This document shows positions 33,724-46,088 of a DNA stretch of 64,000 nucleotides, piece after piece. Under the pieces are notes generated by a model. The model did not search any database. It saw only the letters and a program-made list of their open reading frames with translations, and was not told where the DNA came from. Origin of the DNA: Otatea glauca (lineage: Eukaryota; Streptophyta; Magnoliopsida; Poales; Poaceae); NCBI GenBank assembly GCA_036346275.1, contig CM070722.1, forward strand, positions 22,839,336 through 22,903,335. Direction: 5' to 3'. Positions within the stretch are counted from its first letter, which is position 1. Every line of letters begins with the position of its first letter. The translations under genes and the position numbers were made by a program.

Positions 33724-35088
33724 TGAAGAGGAACGCGATATGCTACACTAGCACATAAAAAAACTACAGCGTAACGTAAAGCTACTCGCAAGAAGGATCA
33801 CGGATAAGATTACCACTAGGCGCGATTGCGGAATCCTTCGCCAGCGTCGATGTAGTGGATCGTCCTCGCCGCGATCGTTGCGTCGATGGGCGGATCGTCC
33901 TCGCCTCGCCGTGGATCGTCCTCCCACGCGCGATCGCAGCAGCGTCACGCGATGAGTCCACACGTCGAGGATGGAACACCGTGCGTCGGTGTGCAAGCAC
34001 TGGTCGTTCGGCGAGAACAGCGAGAAGAGGAGGCTAGGGTTTCGAGTGAATCACTTCTAAACCGTGGTAAAGCACACCCTGCGCCCACCCTCCTCCCTTA
34101 CTTATATAGCCACGAGATGAAACCCTAAAACATGGCCCATCAGTGTGCTAAGCCCACGAGGTCCATTAATTATGGATCCAATCCAAATTAATGCGTCCCA
34201 GCCCTTTAAGTGTGTGACCCTGCAGGTTCACGTACGTTTGGACATGGATTCGAAAAACTCCTTTTCAATCCAATAGTTGGTAGCGGCTCCTTGCAAAGTA
34301 TGCCAATTCCCAAACATACTATGATCAAATCGGACAGAACCTATCAAAAGTACTCAAGTAATAATCCCTTTGCCAAGTATATGAAGATTGAACTCAAGGC
34401 GAGAAGCATGTCATCTTTTGATGATTCAATCCATCTCTCGTATCCGTGATATATTAATAAGTTGTGATTGACTCCTCAATCACGGCATGGCCATGCACTT
34501 CCTTAATCATATCACACGAGTGGCCTTGTCATATATCTCTGTTTCATTGGAGTGGCAAATTCCATCTTGACTGCTCACTTCCCTCTGCACGTTTCATAGT
34601 AAACATGAAAGCTACCTTTATAACTATCCGGTTAGGAAGTAGTGTTTAATAGCCCCAAGGAAAACTATTACACATGTAGGGAATGTGACAATCTCAGGTC
34701 TAAGGATCATACATCTACTAGGTATGAGATACACTGATGACACATAAGAATTAAACATTCTCGCAGTGTTCCATTGCGGGTCTATCTAACCCATGTTCTT
34801 CAACATGCGTCCACAATGTATAGATGATATCTCTATATCCCATGATCTATGAAGCATGATCATCGATCACTACATGTGCTGATCTATTCATCGTTGTCCT
34901 ATACGATGATATCCGATCAGAGATATTTATCGAATTATATCAATAAGTAAAGAGCTTCATAAGCAAGTCACATACTTGTTGATCAATACAATGATATACA
35001 TTCATTGGACCAATAATCATATTATTATTCATAAACATAGTCATGTTACAATCATCTAAATGATTGCCTCAAGGGCATAGCACTAACA
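33724..35088 (-). mobile_element. Angela/BARE-like solo LTR inside copy C
   Basis: On the minus strand it begins TGTTAGTGCTATGCCC at 35088, followed by 'ttgaggcaatcatttagatg', wording typical of the Angela/BARE-1 copia LTR family. It ends near 33724, about 1365 bp. A minus-strand TATA box (CTATATAAG) lies at about 34101-34109. Copy A is uninterrupted at this site (about 118-150), which proves an insertion. The flanks share AGC but a clean 5 bp duplication is not visible, so the left boundary is uncertain by a few bases. No internal domain is present. Confidence 0.82.
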
Positions 35089-36000
35089 AGCACGAAGGTA
35101 CCTGAAGATGCGCTTAACCGCCTGGCGGTGGGAGGCGCGAGGAGAAGCTTGAAATCGAGCACACAAACACACAGCGAAATGTATGTCCGGCCTCGAAGCA
35201 GTGAGGTACAAGAGAGAGCCGATCATGCTCCGAAACTCCTTTTGATCAGCAGGCTCACCATCCTCATCGGGCTCGAGGACAGCAGTGGTGGCCATAGGAG
35301 TCATCACCGGCTTCCCATCAAACATATCGAAGCGCCTCATGAGGTCACGGGTATACTTGCCTTGATGCAAGAAAGTACCCTCCCGAGTCTGCTTGATTTG
35401 GAAGCCAAGAAAGTAGCTCAACTCGCCCATCATACTCATCTCAAACTCTGTGCTCATCACCTCAGAAAATTGAGACACAAGCGAATGAGACGAGCCACTA
35501 AAAATGATATCGTTCACATAAATCTGAACGAGAAGAAAATGCGACTCATGGTGTCTGATGAACAGAGTCTTGTCTACTAAGCCCATTTTGAAGTCATGGC
35601 TGAGAAGATAAGACTTGAGCCTCTCATACCATGCTCTGGGGGCCTGCTTGAGTTCATACAGAGCTTTGGAAAGCTTGTATACATGACTCGGAAACTTGGG
35701 GTTCTCAAATCCTGGAGGTTGTTTGACATAAACCTCTTCCTCAATATAGCCATTGAGGAATGCACTCTTGACATCCATTTGATAGAGCTTGAAGCCCCGG
35801 GATGCAGAGAATGCAAGCAGGATCCTAATAGCCTCTAGTCTAGCTACAGGGGCAAAGGTCTCCTCAAAGTCAAGACCCTCAACCTGAGAAAAATCCTGTG
35901 CAACTTGCCTAGCCTTGTTGCGAATGACAACCCCATCCTCACTCTGCTTTTTTTGAACACTCACTTGGTCCCAATGACATTATGACCAGATGGATGTTCT
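35089..36000 (-). pseudogene. Copy C reverse transcriptase
   Basis: A 293-codon open stretch on the minus strand (35083-35964) covers nearly the whole copia [71 protein letters not shown] and [18 protein letters not shown]. The catalytic YVDD box reads YVND (35510-35521), replacing an essential aspartate, so the enzyme is dead despite its open frame. An upstream linker (36000-36420) is Pro/Ser/Asp-rich with a frameshift. Confidence 0.92.
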
Positions 36001-36422
36001 ACAAGCTGCCAGACTTTGTTCCTCTCGAAGTTTTCAAGTTCCTCATGCGTAGCATTAGTCCAAGACTCGTCAGATAATACATGAGTCACATCCTTCGGCT
36101 CAAACGAGGCAACAAAGGATGAGTGAAGGTAAAAACTGGATAAACCTGATTTTGAGCGAGTGACTCACTCAAATAGATCGCCGATGATCTGATCAAGTGG
36201 ATGAGAACGCTGAATCTGACGGGGAGGTCCAAAAGCAGAAGTGGCCTCTACCTCATGCACAGAAGAGGCAGGAGCAGAGCCACTAGCTGAATGAGAATCA
36301 GAAGGCAATGGCTGGCCTTCCTGAGGTGCAGAAATAGAAACAGGAGGCACCTCAGGTGTAGAGGGGACTGGATCAGGTGGAATACCATCATCTCCATCAT
36401 CCTCATCCTCTACAAAGATGGT

Positions 36423-37637
36423 CTAGGAGGAAGAAGAAGAGCCTGAAATATCGGGTTTAGCTCCTGGGCTAGCCTCATCAGAGGTCACTTCACAGGTCTC
36501 TATGATCCTATGCGCATCGCAACTCCAGACCCTATAGCTATGAGAAGAAGTCGAATAACCCAGAAAGATACCATCAGAAGAACGAGACTCAAACTTATCC
36601 AGGTTACTAGACTTCAAAATAAAACACTTGCAACCAAACACACGAAAATGAGAAACAATGGGCTTTCGCCCATACCTCAACTCGTAAGAAGTGCGGTGCG
36701 AATGTGCTCTCAAGAATACATGATTAGAAACATGGCAAGCAGTAGCTATAGCCTCAGCCCAAAACTTCCTAGGAGTACTGTACTCGTCTAGCATCGTCCT
36801 GGCCATTTCTACTAGGGTCCTGTTCTTCCTTTCCACTACACCATTTTGTTGAGGGACGTAGGGAGAGGAGAATTGATGATCCAAACCAGACTCCACACAG
36901 AAACTCTCAAAGTAGGAGTTCTTAAACTCCGTGCCATTGTCACTGCGTATAGCTCGTAGGGCACCAGGGAGCTCAAAAGACAACCTATGAACCAAACCCC
37001 TAAAATGGGTAAAAGTCTCATCCTTCGAGGACATGAAAAATACCCAAGAATACCTCGAAAAGTCATCAACAATGACAAGAACATACCACTTTCCACCCAC
37101 TGACTGCACTCTAGCTGGACCAATAGTGTCTATATGTAAAAGCTGTCCTGGTGCATCAGTCATCACAGCAGTGACTGGGGGATGAGAAGCAGCAACCATC
37201 TTGCCATGTGGGCAGGGAGAGCAAACTATGTCTTTGACCATTTTGAGTTTGGGCAAACCACGAATGAGATCGTGGCTGCTAACTCGGGTCAAATGATCAA
37301 ATCCAATGTGACCAAGTGTCCTATGCCAGAAGGAGAGATCACGGGACTCAGAAGCAATCAAACGCCGAAGAGAGTCTCCAGAAGAAACAGAAAAATCAGC
37401 ATGGAAGACTCTCCCAAATCTAGAAATCCCGCAAACTAACCCTCCTGATGAATCGGGGATTCTACAGGCATTACTCTTAAAACTCCCCTCGAAAGAGTCA
37501 TCAATAAGCTGAGAAACAAAAAGCAAATTGTATTGCAGCTTACTTACTAAGGCAACATTTTTAAGAATGAAATTGTCATTAATGCAAATGGTACCTTTAG
37601 CGATGACTCTACGAAGAAGCATCCCGAAAGTGATCAA
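36423..37637 (-). pseudogene. Copy C integrase
   Basis: 404 codons open on the minus strand. In order: a pre-integrase region (NVALVSKLQYNLLFVSQL), the zinc-binding part (FWHRTLGHIGFDHL, then VCSPCPHGKM), the catalytic core (HIDTIGPARV, VDDFSRYSWVFF, AIRSDNGTEFKN, and the glutamate in YVPQQNGVVERKNRTLVEMA), and the C-terminal YGRKPIVSHFRVFGCKCFIL. All HHCC and D,D,E residues are visible. Integrase joins the cDNA to the chromosome. It is the best preserved enzyme of copy C; a stop at 36423 separates it from RT. Confidence 0.93.
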
Positions 37638-37639
37638 CT

Positions 37640-38700
37640 CATCAAGGGGCTCGGACTAGGAAGAGAACCATCGAGAATCTCCGGTCATATGACGAGATCA
37701 ACCGGAGTCGACAATCCAAACATCTCGCTTCCCCATCCGACGAACCTGATCAAGACACAAGACAGAAAGATGACTCAGTACTGGGATATAGTGAAGACTT
37801 AGGAACCCAATACTGAACCATACGACACCTCAGTACGATCCACGAAGAAAGTGGACTCGAGTGTCTCTTTGACGTTAACCCTAACAAGATCAGTAGCAAC
37901 TCTTGTAGATGATCTAGGAGCTGTAACTAGGTTGGCATGCCGTGGTGCAAAAACCGAACCACCCAAGTGAAGCTGCCTAAAACTCCTACCAGAAAACACA
38001 TCACACGTGATATCTACCTCGATGAGAAAAATGAGGAATATCAAGAGGGCGGCGGAAAGACCGACTCTGAACACTCAAGGACTAAAACTCAAAGAACTAG
38101 CATGAAAACCGAGTCTGGATCTTGCCCAAAAGCAAAGCGACTCTCTAACTGTCTAGAAGCGGTGTGTGCCTTAGGAGCACTCAAAGTGCAGGGATGACCT
38201 TGAATACCCTTAAGGGCGTAAACACGCTCACGCCGATTGATCTTAGTGCGCTGAGCGAAATCTACTAGGTGACCATCCTTCTTCGGAAGGTGCATGTGTG
38301 CCGCCTTACTAGGCGAAGCAATAGGAGTAACACCCTTACGGTCGAAGTCCTATGGACAACCCCAGCAGACCTAAACACGGTGGTACTCACTGGGAGCTAC
38401 CACAATTTCACCACTCTTGGAGCCGCGCACAATGGTGGGAGGATGCGCCGGCGTGCTCAAGGATCAAATCCTAGACCTTGATTGAATCTACTAATCTTGG
38501 ATTGGTCTAGAATAAGATTGAGCTTCTTCTTGCCTCCAACAAACTCCTCGAAAGTGCTCATAAGATACTTTCAATCTCGAAAGAAAGAGGCACAAGAAGA
38601 GCGGGGAAGAAGAAGAAGAAGAACCGGAAAGATGAGCTCTCTCGGACGTGCATTTTCTCCCTCAGCACGGCTGCCTCGATCTTGAGGGCCTCACAAGAAA
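37640..38700 (-). pseudogene. Copy C Gag C-terminus and protease
   Basis: The protease motif reads VWIVDSG, stop, SRHMTGD at about 37690-37730: the normal Cys codon after DSG is now a stop. Upstream lies a decayed second zinc knuckle (KKDGHLVDFA at about 38255), intact in copy B as CTFCQKDGHLVDFC. Further blocks match copy B 54983-56100. Frameshifts separate every block. Confidence 0.75.
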
Positions 38701-38897
38701 GCATAAGGCGCATTTCTAATTCTATAAGCTTGGTCTTCTAATTTCTTCCTAAGCTCGACATGGATTTTATCCAAGTCCCTCTCAATCACAGAACATCGCA
38801 TAAGCAACATTCTTGTGACTTATCTAGTAAGTCCTTAGCAAGTTTAGCACACTTGACATTTAAGGATTCATTGTCAAGTTTTAGTTGCCTCTGACCC

Positions 38898-40509
38898 TCA
38901 CACAAGTATTGGGTCCTTAGAAGCATGCATTTCAAGTTCATCATTTCTAGAAGAAAGCTTCCTAAGGTGATCGCTCATGGCATCAATTTCGGTAAGCAAT
39001 TTAGGGCAATTAGCACAAGAAGGAGTAGAGTGAGCATAAAGAAAACTAGCATCTAGTGGAATAGCATCAACAGAATTATCACTAGCATTCTTCAACTGAA
39101 GACTTTCTAATTCAGTCAACACACTATCATGCATATTCCTTAAGTTCTCCAACTCCACAAGAATAGCATCACACAAAGAGCAATCATCAGTGACTCGGGA
39201 GGGAGAAGATCTAAGAGAAGCTAACTCCCGAGTCAAGGTACCTACTTCCTTCTCAAGCTCCGTACACCTAGCTTTAGCTCTAGCATGAAATTTTTCTAAT
39301 TTGCAGAAAGCTTCGTTGAGCTGGTCATAGGAGGGTACCTCGTCCGAGTCATTTGTAGAGCTCGGAGTCGTGATGTCGTTGGTGTCGACCATGAAACACA
39401 TGCGGAGAAGTCGTCGCCGCCCTTCTTTTCTTGTGGTTCATCCTCGCCCTCGTCGCTCCATGTCTCGGTGTCGAAGAGGTTGATGTCGCAAGCGGCGAGG
39501 ACGCGGTGGAAAAGCTTCTTGTTCTTGGAGAAGTTGCGATACTTCTTCTCACGCATCGGCTCACGGCTGGAGGCTTCTTGTTGCGGTTCTTGTCGATGTA
39601 GTCATTCTTGCCCGAACCGCCAGCGTCGTTCTTGCCCTTCTCGGCTTGGGACGATTCGCCCGAATGTGGTTGGGGCCACCACACTCGAAGCAGGTGATCA
39701 TGCCACCTCTCTTCCTCTCTCTCACCCTCTTGTATGCATGAGAAAACTTGCGAGCAAGAAGAGCAAGCTCATTTTCTGGAAATTTTTCCAGTTGGTCATC
39801 GCTTAGCTCACAAAGGGTGGAAAGAGAGAAACCAATAGAAGGATCAGAAGAAGAAGATCCAATGGGATCGGTGACCAAGGCCATCGACTGAGATTTCGTC
39901 TTCCGTGAGACGACATCGATCTCATGAGTCTTAAGGCGGGAATAAAGCCCATCAAGAGTCAGAGTCGACAAGTCAGTGGTGTCCTTGATGGTGGTCACAT
40001 TCATCTTCCAAACACGCAAATCAAGTGCGGTCAAGAAATATCGAGCATTATCCGAGTTAGGGTATATGAAAACCAACTGCTCGAAGATCGCTCAAGATCT
40101 TGGTAAAATGACCGAAGCACTCATCAAGACTCTCACCAGCGTGCTGTTCAAACTTGTTGAACTCACGCTTGACTTGGTCCTGTCGAACCGTCTTGATTTG
40201 GGTAGTGCCCTCATGGTAAGCATCGAGGGTCACCAAAATCTCATGAGTAGAACGAAGGTGAGAAATCCTGTCATACTCACTGCGGCTAAGACCCTGTATG
40301 AGGATGTTCCTTGCCTTAGCATTCGCCTCAACGTCAGCCATATTGCCGACCGTGACGTTTTCATCGACAGGAACCTCATATGGGAGTTTCACCTTTTGCC
40401 ATATCAGGAAGCCCTGGGCAGTGATGTATGACTCCATGCGCGACTTTCAGAATGGAAAATCGACTCCAGAAAAAATGGGAGGCTTGGTGGAATACTTGTC
40501 CATCGCCAT
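38898..40509 (-). pseudogene. Copy C Gag: capsid, zinc knuckle and coiled coil
   Basis: Starts MAMDKYSTKPPIFSG at 40509, with a stop in place of Trp at about 40448. Capsid blocks follow: MESYITAQGFLIW, NEKAKA-like VEANAKARNILIQGL, FNKFEQHAGESLDECFGHF. Then a zinc knuckle reads CFECGGPNHIRANRP, whose last Cys has become Arg. A long heptad-rich segment (LNEAFCKLEKFHARAKARC, ELEKEVGTLTRELASL, 39000-39330) should form a coiled coil. An extended Gag with a coiled coil is a described Sirevirus trait. Several frameshifts (about 40065, 39560, 39350) break it. Confidence 0.85.
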
Positions 40510-40549
40510 GGCTCTTGAGACCGGTCAAGATCTATGGAAGGGCAAAACC

Positions 40550-40562
40550 GGCTCTGATACCA
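40550..40562 (-). other. Primer binding site of copy C (iMet)
   Basis: Minus strand TGGTATCAGAGCC, two bases after the 5' LTR end, is perfectly complementary to the 3' end of initiator tRNA-Met. Confidence 0.93.
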
Positions 40563-40564
40563 AT

Positions 40565-42205
40565 TGAAGGACCGAGATGGCGAACAGAGGGGGGGTGAAT
40601 GGTCGCAAATAAATTTTCCCCCAAAATACTCCAACAAAAACCTCGACAAGATCGCTCAAAGGAAATCATGAAAAACCCGAAAAACTAGACAACTATGTGT
40701 ACCCCAAGCTTGCATGGATAAGTACCATAAAATATGTGGGGATTTTTGAGTCACAATCCTGGTTGTCTAGTGTCCAAGATAAAGAGGAATCAATCCAACT
40801 CTTGCTTTTAGAAAGGACATCAATTCAAATCACAAAAGTCACTTTCAGAAAAGCAAAAGCAGAATTTCCAGAACTTGTCCTCAATTTGAACAGGAGGTTG
40901 GTGGGTTTATGCAGCTCAAAAAAATTTGAAAATTTTTCTCCCTATGAGAATCAGAGCCATGAAGAACTCTGCCAAATTTTTCCTCAAAAAGCCTTCCACA
41001 AAAAACAGGAAAAATCGAAGAACACAGTCAGTCAAGAACTTCGAGCAGAAAGTTTGGGGCTCGGTTTTCACCTCATGGCACCCAAACGGTGAAACAAGTG
41101 AACTCCAAACTTTTTCTGCAAGTTGATATCAGAGTCTCGCACCTCCTCCAAGAAGAATAACTTAAAAATGATTTTTATATATGTTTATAAAAATCAAATA
41201 CTAAATGCTGCGCAAAGAACAAGTTCTGAACAAAGTAGGAACATGAAAGAAAAGATGTTCTCTACTAAATCCAAGAGTGCAAAACAGATGTAAAACCATA
41301 TGAACACACTCAAAACATCCAAGATCAACAGCATATAGAAGGAGGGGAGGCAAATCCAAATTGCGTGAAAGTAAATTGCGAGAATGTAATTGCGGGAAAG
41401 TAAATGCTGAATTTAAATTGCGTAAAGTAAAGACATAATTTAAATGCGCAAAATAAATTCAGAGATGGATGGATAAAACATTCATTTCTGGAAGGAGAGG
41501 TTACAAAGCCTCACTTTCATGTGGGCAAAGCTCAAAGGAGCATCAAAAACCTCAAAACCTTCAAGGGGAGGAGGCTACCCCTCCACCCCTATTTATACTA
41601 CTCTTGGGCCACCTACCAACCGTAGATGAGTCCCTCAACCCTAGAGCACTCACCTATGGGCTAGGATTAACCCACACACACAGCCATGCAAGGGCTAACC
41701 CAAAACCCACACACATACCGGATTTTCTTGCACGGTTTTCAAAGCATACTACCTAGACCCGCTAACCTATCAACTAGACCTCAATCCGACGGCCCTCATT
41801 GATCCACGCGGCATCTAGCTAGCATCATCTCCTTTCCTTGTCTTCTTGACTTGCCCGAACTCTGTCTCCGATCATCTTCCGGCGATCTCCCAACCGTCTG
41901 GACCTCCGACGCTCCTCGCCTAGTCTCGGTCATCCTCCACCTCACGATGACCTAGCACCGTCGCCCTGCAACCATCAAAGACAAGGAAAAAACCTTTCAC
42001 ATAGCAATGCCCACAATGATATGCAATAAACCCATCCAACTCATCACTACCGTGCCCATACGGTGATGCACGCCACTCTGGCGAGACAACTCAAATTGCT
42101 TTATTTTGAAAATCAATCCAAATCAAACTCAAACTTGAGCACACCTTGCTCAAATAAAGTCAAATACTCATCACAAACATGGATGGACCTCCACATGGTC
42201 CTTCA
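40565..42205 (-). mobile_element. 5' LTR of copy C
   Basis: 1641 bp with the same termini as the 3' LTR. The minus-strand TATA box is at 41590-41598. High identity to 29717-31359 marks this as one of the more recent insertions in the window. The GGTAGTACC-like word kept in the 3' LTR (near 31211) is altered here (about 42060). Confidence 0.93.
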
Positions 42206-43000
42206 GTTGTTGGTCATGCCGTGGGCACGATCAACCTGAACACGAGGTTTAATCCTGTAATCAACCGAAGAACAAGCAAGAACAATAGTAAAAGCAATCT
42301 GAAATTGCGAATAAGAATTGAAGACAAAATCAAGGTGGGGTTCTATTGAATGTCTTGACAAGGTGGTTGTCCAGCACAACTCGAAGACACAAAGTTTGCA
42401 CTTGGCTAAACTAATCAAACAAAACCCAAAACCCTAGATGAGGGTGTGGCTGGTTATTTATGAGATAAGAAGAGGAGGTGGTCATCCAAAACCCTAGGAA
42501 ACCGAATACAATTTGATTACAATGCCCACTTTGACTCAAACAGGAAAAGTGTCATGCCTTGTTTTGCAGATTTCGGACAGCTCAGATGGAATTTGGAGGT
42601 GAAACTGGATCCATTCGAAAGAGCGCGAAGATAGCTTTCAGTCAAGTACTCATGTGCCCTAAACAACCTTGTGGATCAAAATTTATAGCCGTTTTAATTT
42701 GGTGCTGTCAGGGAGGCCGAACCCTAGTCGAACTCTCGCACATGATGACCCGGCTTTAAGCTTGGCCTTTTGGGGTTCTTCTCCTTGGTTCCTAAGGACA
42801 ATAAAATCATCACAAGGACTAAATAGCATTCCATTCTATGAATCATTTGTATCAAAGCCTAGGAACGTATTCACCTAAGAATTGAGTCGACGTAGTCGAG
42901 CACGAGTAATTGGACCTTGTAATACGGGTTCAGCTTGTTGTGTATGAGATGAGTGACTAGGCGCGGTTATATCACTACGAAAGATGTCTTCATCACCGAG

Positions 43001-45815
43001 GGTCCTATTTAATGCACCGCCGCAAACCCTTGTCGCTCACGTCGAGATGCATCCGTAGCCCTAGCGTGCGCATCCCGAGCCACCGCCGTTCGCCCGCAAA
43101 AGCTCGCCGTAGTTGTCTTGGTGCCGCCGTGAGTTTTTGCCTCATTCCGCCATCGCCGGTCTGCTTCCGCCCTCACCTAGCCACATCGAACCGATGAGAA
43201 AGCATCGCTGGAGTCGCCCCAGAACGTCGTCGTCCTCGTCTCCGGCAAGCCTTCACCGCCGCACGCCATCGCCGAGCACCGAAGCTTGAGGACCTTTGGA
43301 TCTTCAACCAGCGGTAAGGATCAAGCCACATCGTCTCATCTACAGGAAAAAACTACGTCAACCTTAGCCGTTAGATTTTAATCGTGCGGTTCGGATCTCG
43401 CCGCATCATCGCCTATTGCTTCACCCACTGTCACCATTGGATCTGCGTCGATCGGTGCAGATCGTGTCGTGTGTCCCCGCATGTGCTATTCTGTCGTCAG
43501 ATCTGAGCTGTCGGATTCAAACCGAACGGTTGTGATCGCACCGTGCGACGAGCTAGTCCCATGCTGCCGTGTGTCGTGTAGAAACCGAGGTGTCACCACC
43601 GCCGATGTCACTGACATCATCGCCTTTGATCTCCACCGTCCAATCTGAAATGAATGATCGAGATCATCGCCGCTATGTGTTTGATCACGTCTGTTAAATC
43701 TGTGCCACATGTCATTCATCCAAGGGTGCCACGTGTGTGCTTGCGTCAGTCAGTGTATGGGCACAGTGTTGCCGATCCATCGTGGACTAGCACCGGCCGT
43801 GGACCAGTCCATACGCCAGTGACATTGTCGCACCGTGGTCGTGCCGCGTGTCAGCACCCGATTGGGCCACGTGTCCGCTGACGTTATCGTGACGTCATAA
43901 ATCATTTTTTCTATACAAAAATAATTAGGAGAAAATCATATTCGATATTGACGTCAGCGTGACGTCATAAATGCTATTTTCCAGTGTAAAAGTAATTCGG
44001 TTTTTCTATTTTTCATAATTATCTTTTATTCCAAACTTTGAATAGCTATATCTTTTGCATTTGAACTCCGATTGAGGTGATTCTAGTTTCTAAAAATTTG
44101 TAAAATCATTCTCTATTTAATGGTGAATTTTATTTAATTTTTTGAGTTGATCTTGCTCTCTATACTTGCTATTAATTGCTTTCTCACATGTTACGCGTAG
44201 ACGTCAATTTGCACAGTGAGTTTGTGATTGAGGAGGCAGCACCCGAGCAAGGTCCAGAACAGGAGTCAGAGCTGTTTTAAGGAAATTTGTGCTTTGATCA
44301 TGTTGAACCTATGCTTTAAATATTATTTTGATTCAAAGTATTGCATATTAATTCAAGTATCGCTGTTTCAAAAATGTTTGGATTAGTTATTGTCCACTTT
44401 GAGTTACATCCACCTTGCCATGTTGTAGGTCATATTTTATTTGTCACCTAGAATGGTTTAATACTAATTGGTCGCTATAATTGCCAATATGGTTGGTTAG
44501 AACGCAGGTAGAATGCTTAGCTGTGCAACAAGTCATCATTTTATGTAAAAATGGTTAATATTGCTTAATGATTATGGAACATGTTTCTTAATTGTGTTTC
44601 AGTGGTGTACACAATGTTGTTGTTGTTGATGGCATGTGGTGCATGGTAATCAACCGTGGTGGTAAAATGATTTAGACTGAGGCAAGTGGCATGTATTTGT
44701 GGTGGGCCAATGCGGCACTTGGGCGGTCGCATTGCTTTTTATGATAATGGTTGGATCATGGTTATGATGATTTTTAGTTAGTCTTGCCTTTATCAATTAA
44801 GGACTTAACCTTCAAGAATTTGAACTGAGTCATTCATACAACCACATTTCTGTTATGGGACAGACCTAGCTGATTAATTTGTTGAGTCTAAACTTTTGTA
44901 CTATTTATGGCGGTGTGAGGCCCGGGTAGTGGTAACCAGTTCTCGCACGAGTGTGCTCACATGGTGCAAGAGGGGGGCTCTAGATGTGGTAACCAGTTCC
45001 ACTAGTGTTGAAACCTTAGCGGATGGTACTGGGTTTAGATAGGCATTGGAAAGGCTTTGTTATAATCACTATTCTTTGTGGTGTATGGTTGTATCTTGTG
45101 GGTAAAGTGTATAACCTCTGCAGAGTTTAAAACCTATTCGAATAGCCGTGCTCGCGGTATTAAGCATTGCTCAGTGATTACAGTCAAGGGTTAGATTTTA
45201 TTAAAAACAGATGGGGTATGGATGTGAAATGTGGAATAAGGTAATGAGTTGGTTATTGGAAAACAAATGGAAAAATGTATTATTGATATTATTTGTTTTA
45301 CTGTCTTTCAATCTATTAATGCTATTCTTTTACAAATGTTGTTTATGCAAATTAACCATGTCAGCCTATCCTTTGTAATAAGCCATGCATATAGTATATT
45401 AGACTTGCATTCTGTGCATAACTTGTTGAGTGCTTTATGTACTCAGCTCCCTTGCAACAAAACATCACCAGTTGGAGAAGAAGCAACGCCTACTTTTGAG
45501 GAAGAATATCAGGAAGACACGAATAACTAGGGTGCGAACCTCGTCAGTTGCCTGTTGTAGATTGAAGGGTTTCTACGCTTGTGTTTATTTCCGCTGCTAT
45601 TTATTTACTTTCAGTCTTAGCCCTACGAGGTGTATTCATGTATGGTTGACCAAAAGGTCATCAAACAATTATATTTAATATTGATGAAGTCTTTATTATG
45701 TTACAGTTAAGTATGACTGTGATATTCATCAATGTTAAGCCTGTGTGCACTAGCGTGATCCTGGACTAGTGCAGAATATACGGAGGGTCTGGATTTACAT
45801 ATTCGGGTCCCGACA
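43001..45815 (+). mobile_element. 5' LTR of the chromovirus, second part
   Basis: Resumes at GGTCCTATTT, directly continuing 29582, and matches 52116-54977 of the 3' LTR to the end CGGGTCCCGACA. With the first part it gives about 3.37 kb. The frame at 45249-45530 reappears, longer, at 54413-54931 in the 3' LTR and is not considered a gene. Confidence 0.92.
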
Positions 45816-45819
45816 GAGG

Positions 45820-45832
45820 TGGTATTAGAGCC
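45820..45832 (+). other. Primer binding site of the chromovirus
   Basis: TGGTATTAGAGCC starts four bases after the 5' LTR. It matches the initiator tRNA-Met site with one C to T change. Confidence 0.9.
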
Positions 45833-46088
45833 ATACTGATTGTTTGTCAAGAACTAGCTAGTTTGTTGTCTTAGGAGTGTCCAAAACTATTTTCTAAAGG
45901 CAAAATTAACTTGAAAGATTAAAAGGATCTTGACTTATCCCTTCTTTCTTGCTTTCCACATTTGCTGAATTTTTTCTGTCTTTTCTCTAGTTTTGAGTTG
46001 AGGTTTTTAGGAGAGCCGCTTTCTGCAGTTTGAGATGGAGTGTTTTTATTGAGAGCGTAAGGGAGGATTTGCAGCTGAGCTTTGGAGG

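Larger units (their letters stand above)
29717..42205 (-). mobile_element. Full-length Sirevirus-like copia element, copy C
   Basis: The minus-strand element is bounded by TGAAGGACC and GGTCCTTCA and flanked by GTTAT (29712-29716) and GTTGT (42206-42210), a 5 bp duplication with one change. It contains 5' LTR 40565-42205, primer site, gag with coiled coil and zinc knuckles, protease, integrase, RT, RNase H, a ~1.8 kb 3' non-coding region with repeated polypurine tracts, and 3' LTR 29717-31359. These traits together point to the Sirevirus (Maximus) lineage. Total length is 12.5 kb, or about 11.1 kb without the solo LTR at 33724-35088. The LTRs differ at about 5 of the first 215 bases, so it is much younger than its host. 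Confidence 0.93.
29583..42995 (-). mobile_element. Solo LTR (gypsy-type family), split by Sirevirus-like copy C
   Basis: The ends are TGATGTGAGG at 29583 and CTTCATCA at 42995, giving TGATG...CATCA termini. It is flanked by the perfect duplication CCGAG within the chromovirus LTR. Subtracting copy C leaves about 920 bp without any gag-pol, so it is a solo LTR. Its right part (42206-42995) shares phrases in the same orientation with the LTR at 26076-26829, which assigns it to the minus strand and to that family or a sister. Open frames inside (for example 42559-42759) show no protein likeness. Confidence 0.85.

Noticed and set aside
35128..35580. 150-codon plus-strand frame and other plus frames between 36.5 and 38.2 kb
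   Set aside because: They are antisense shadows of the copia RT and integrase frames on the minus strand.
40550..40562. Possible tRNA-Met gene
   Set aside because: Only the 3' 13 bases of the tRNA are matched, next to LTR ends; these are primer binding sites, as are the three similar sites in the window.
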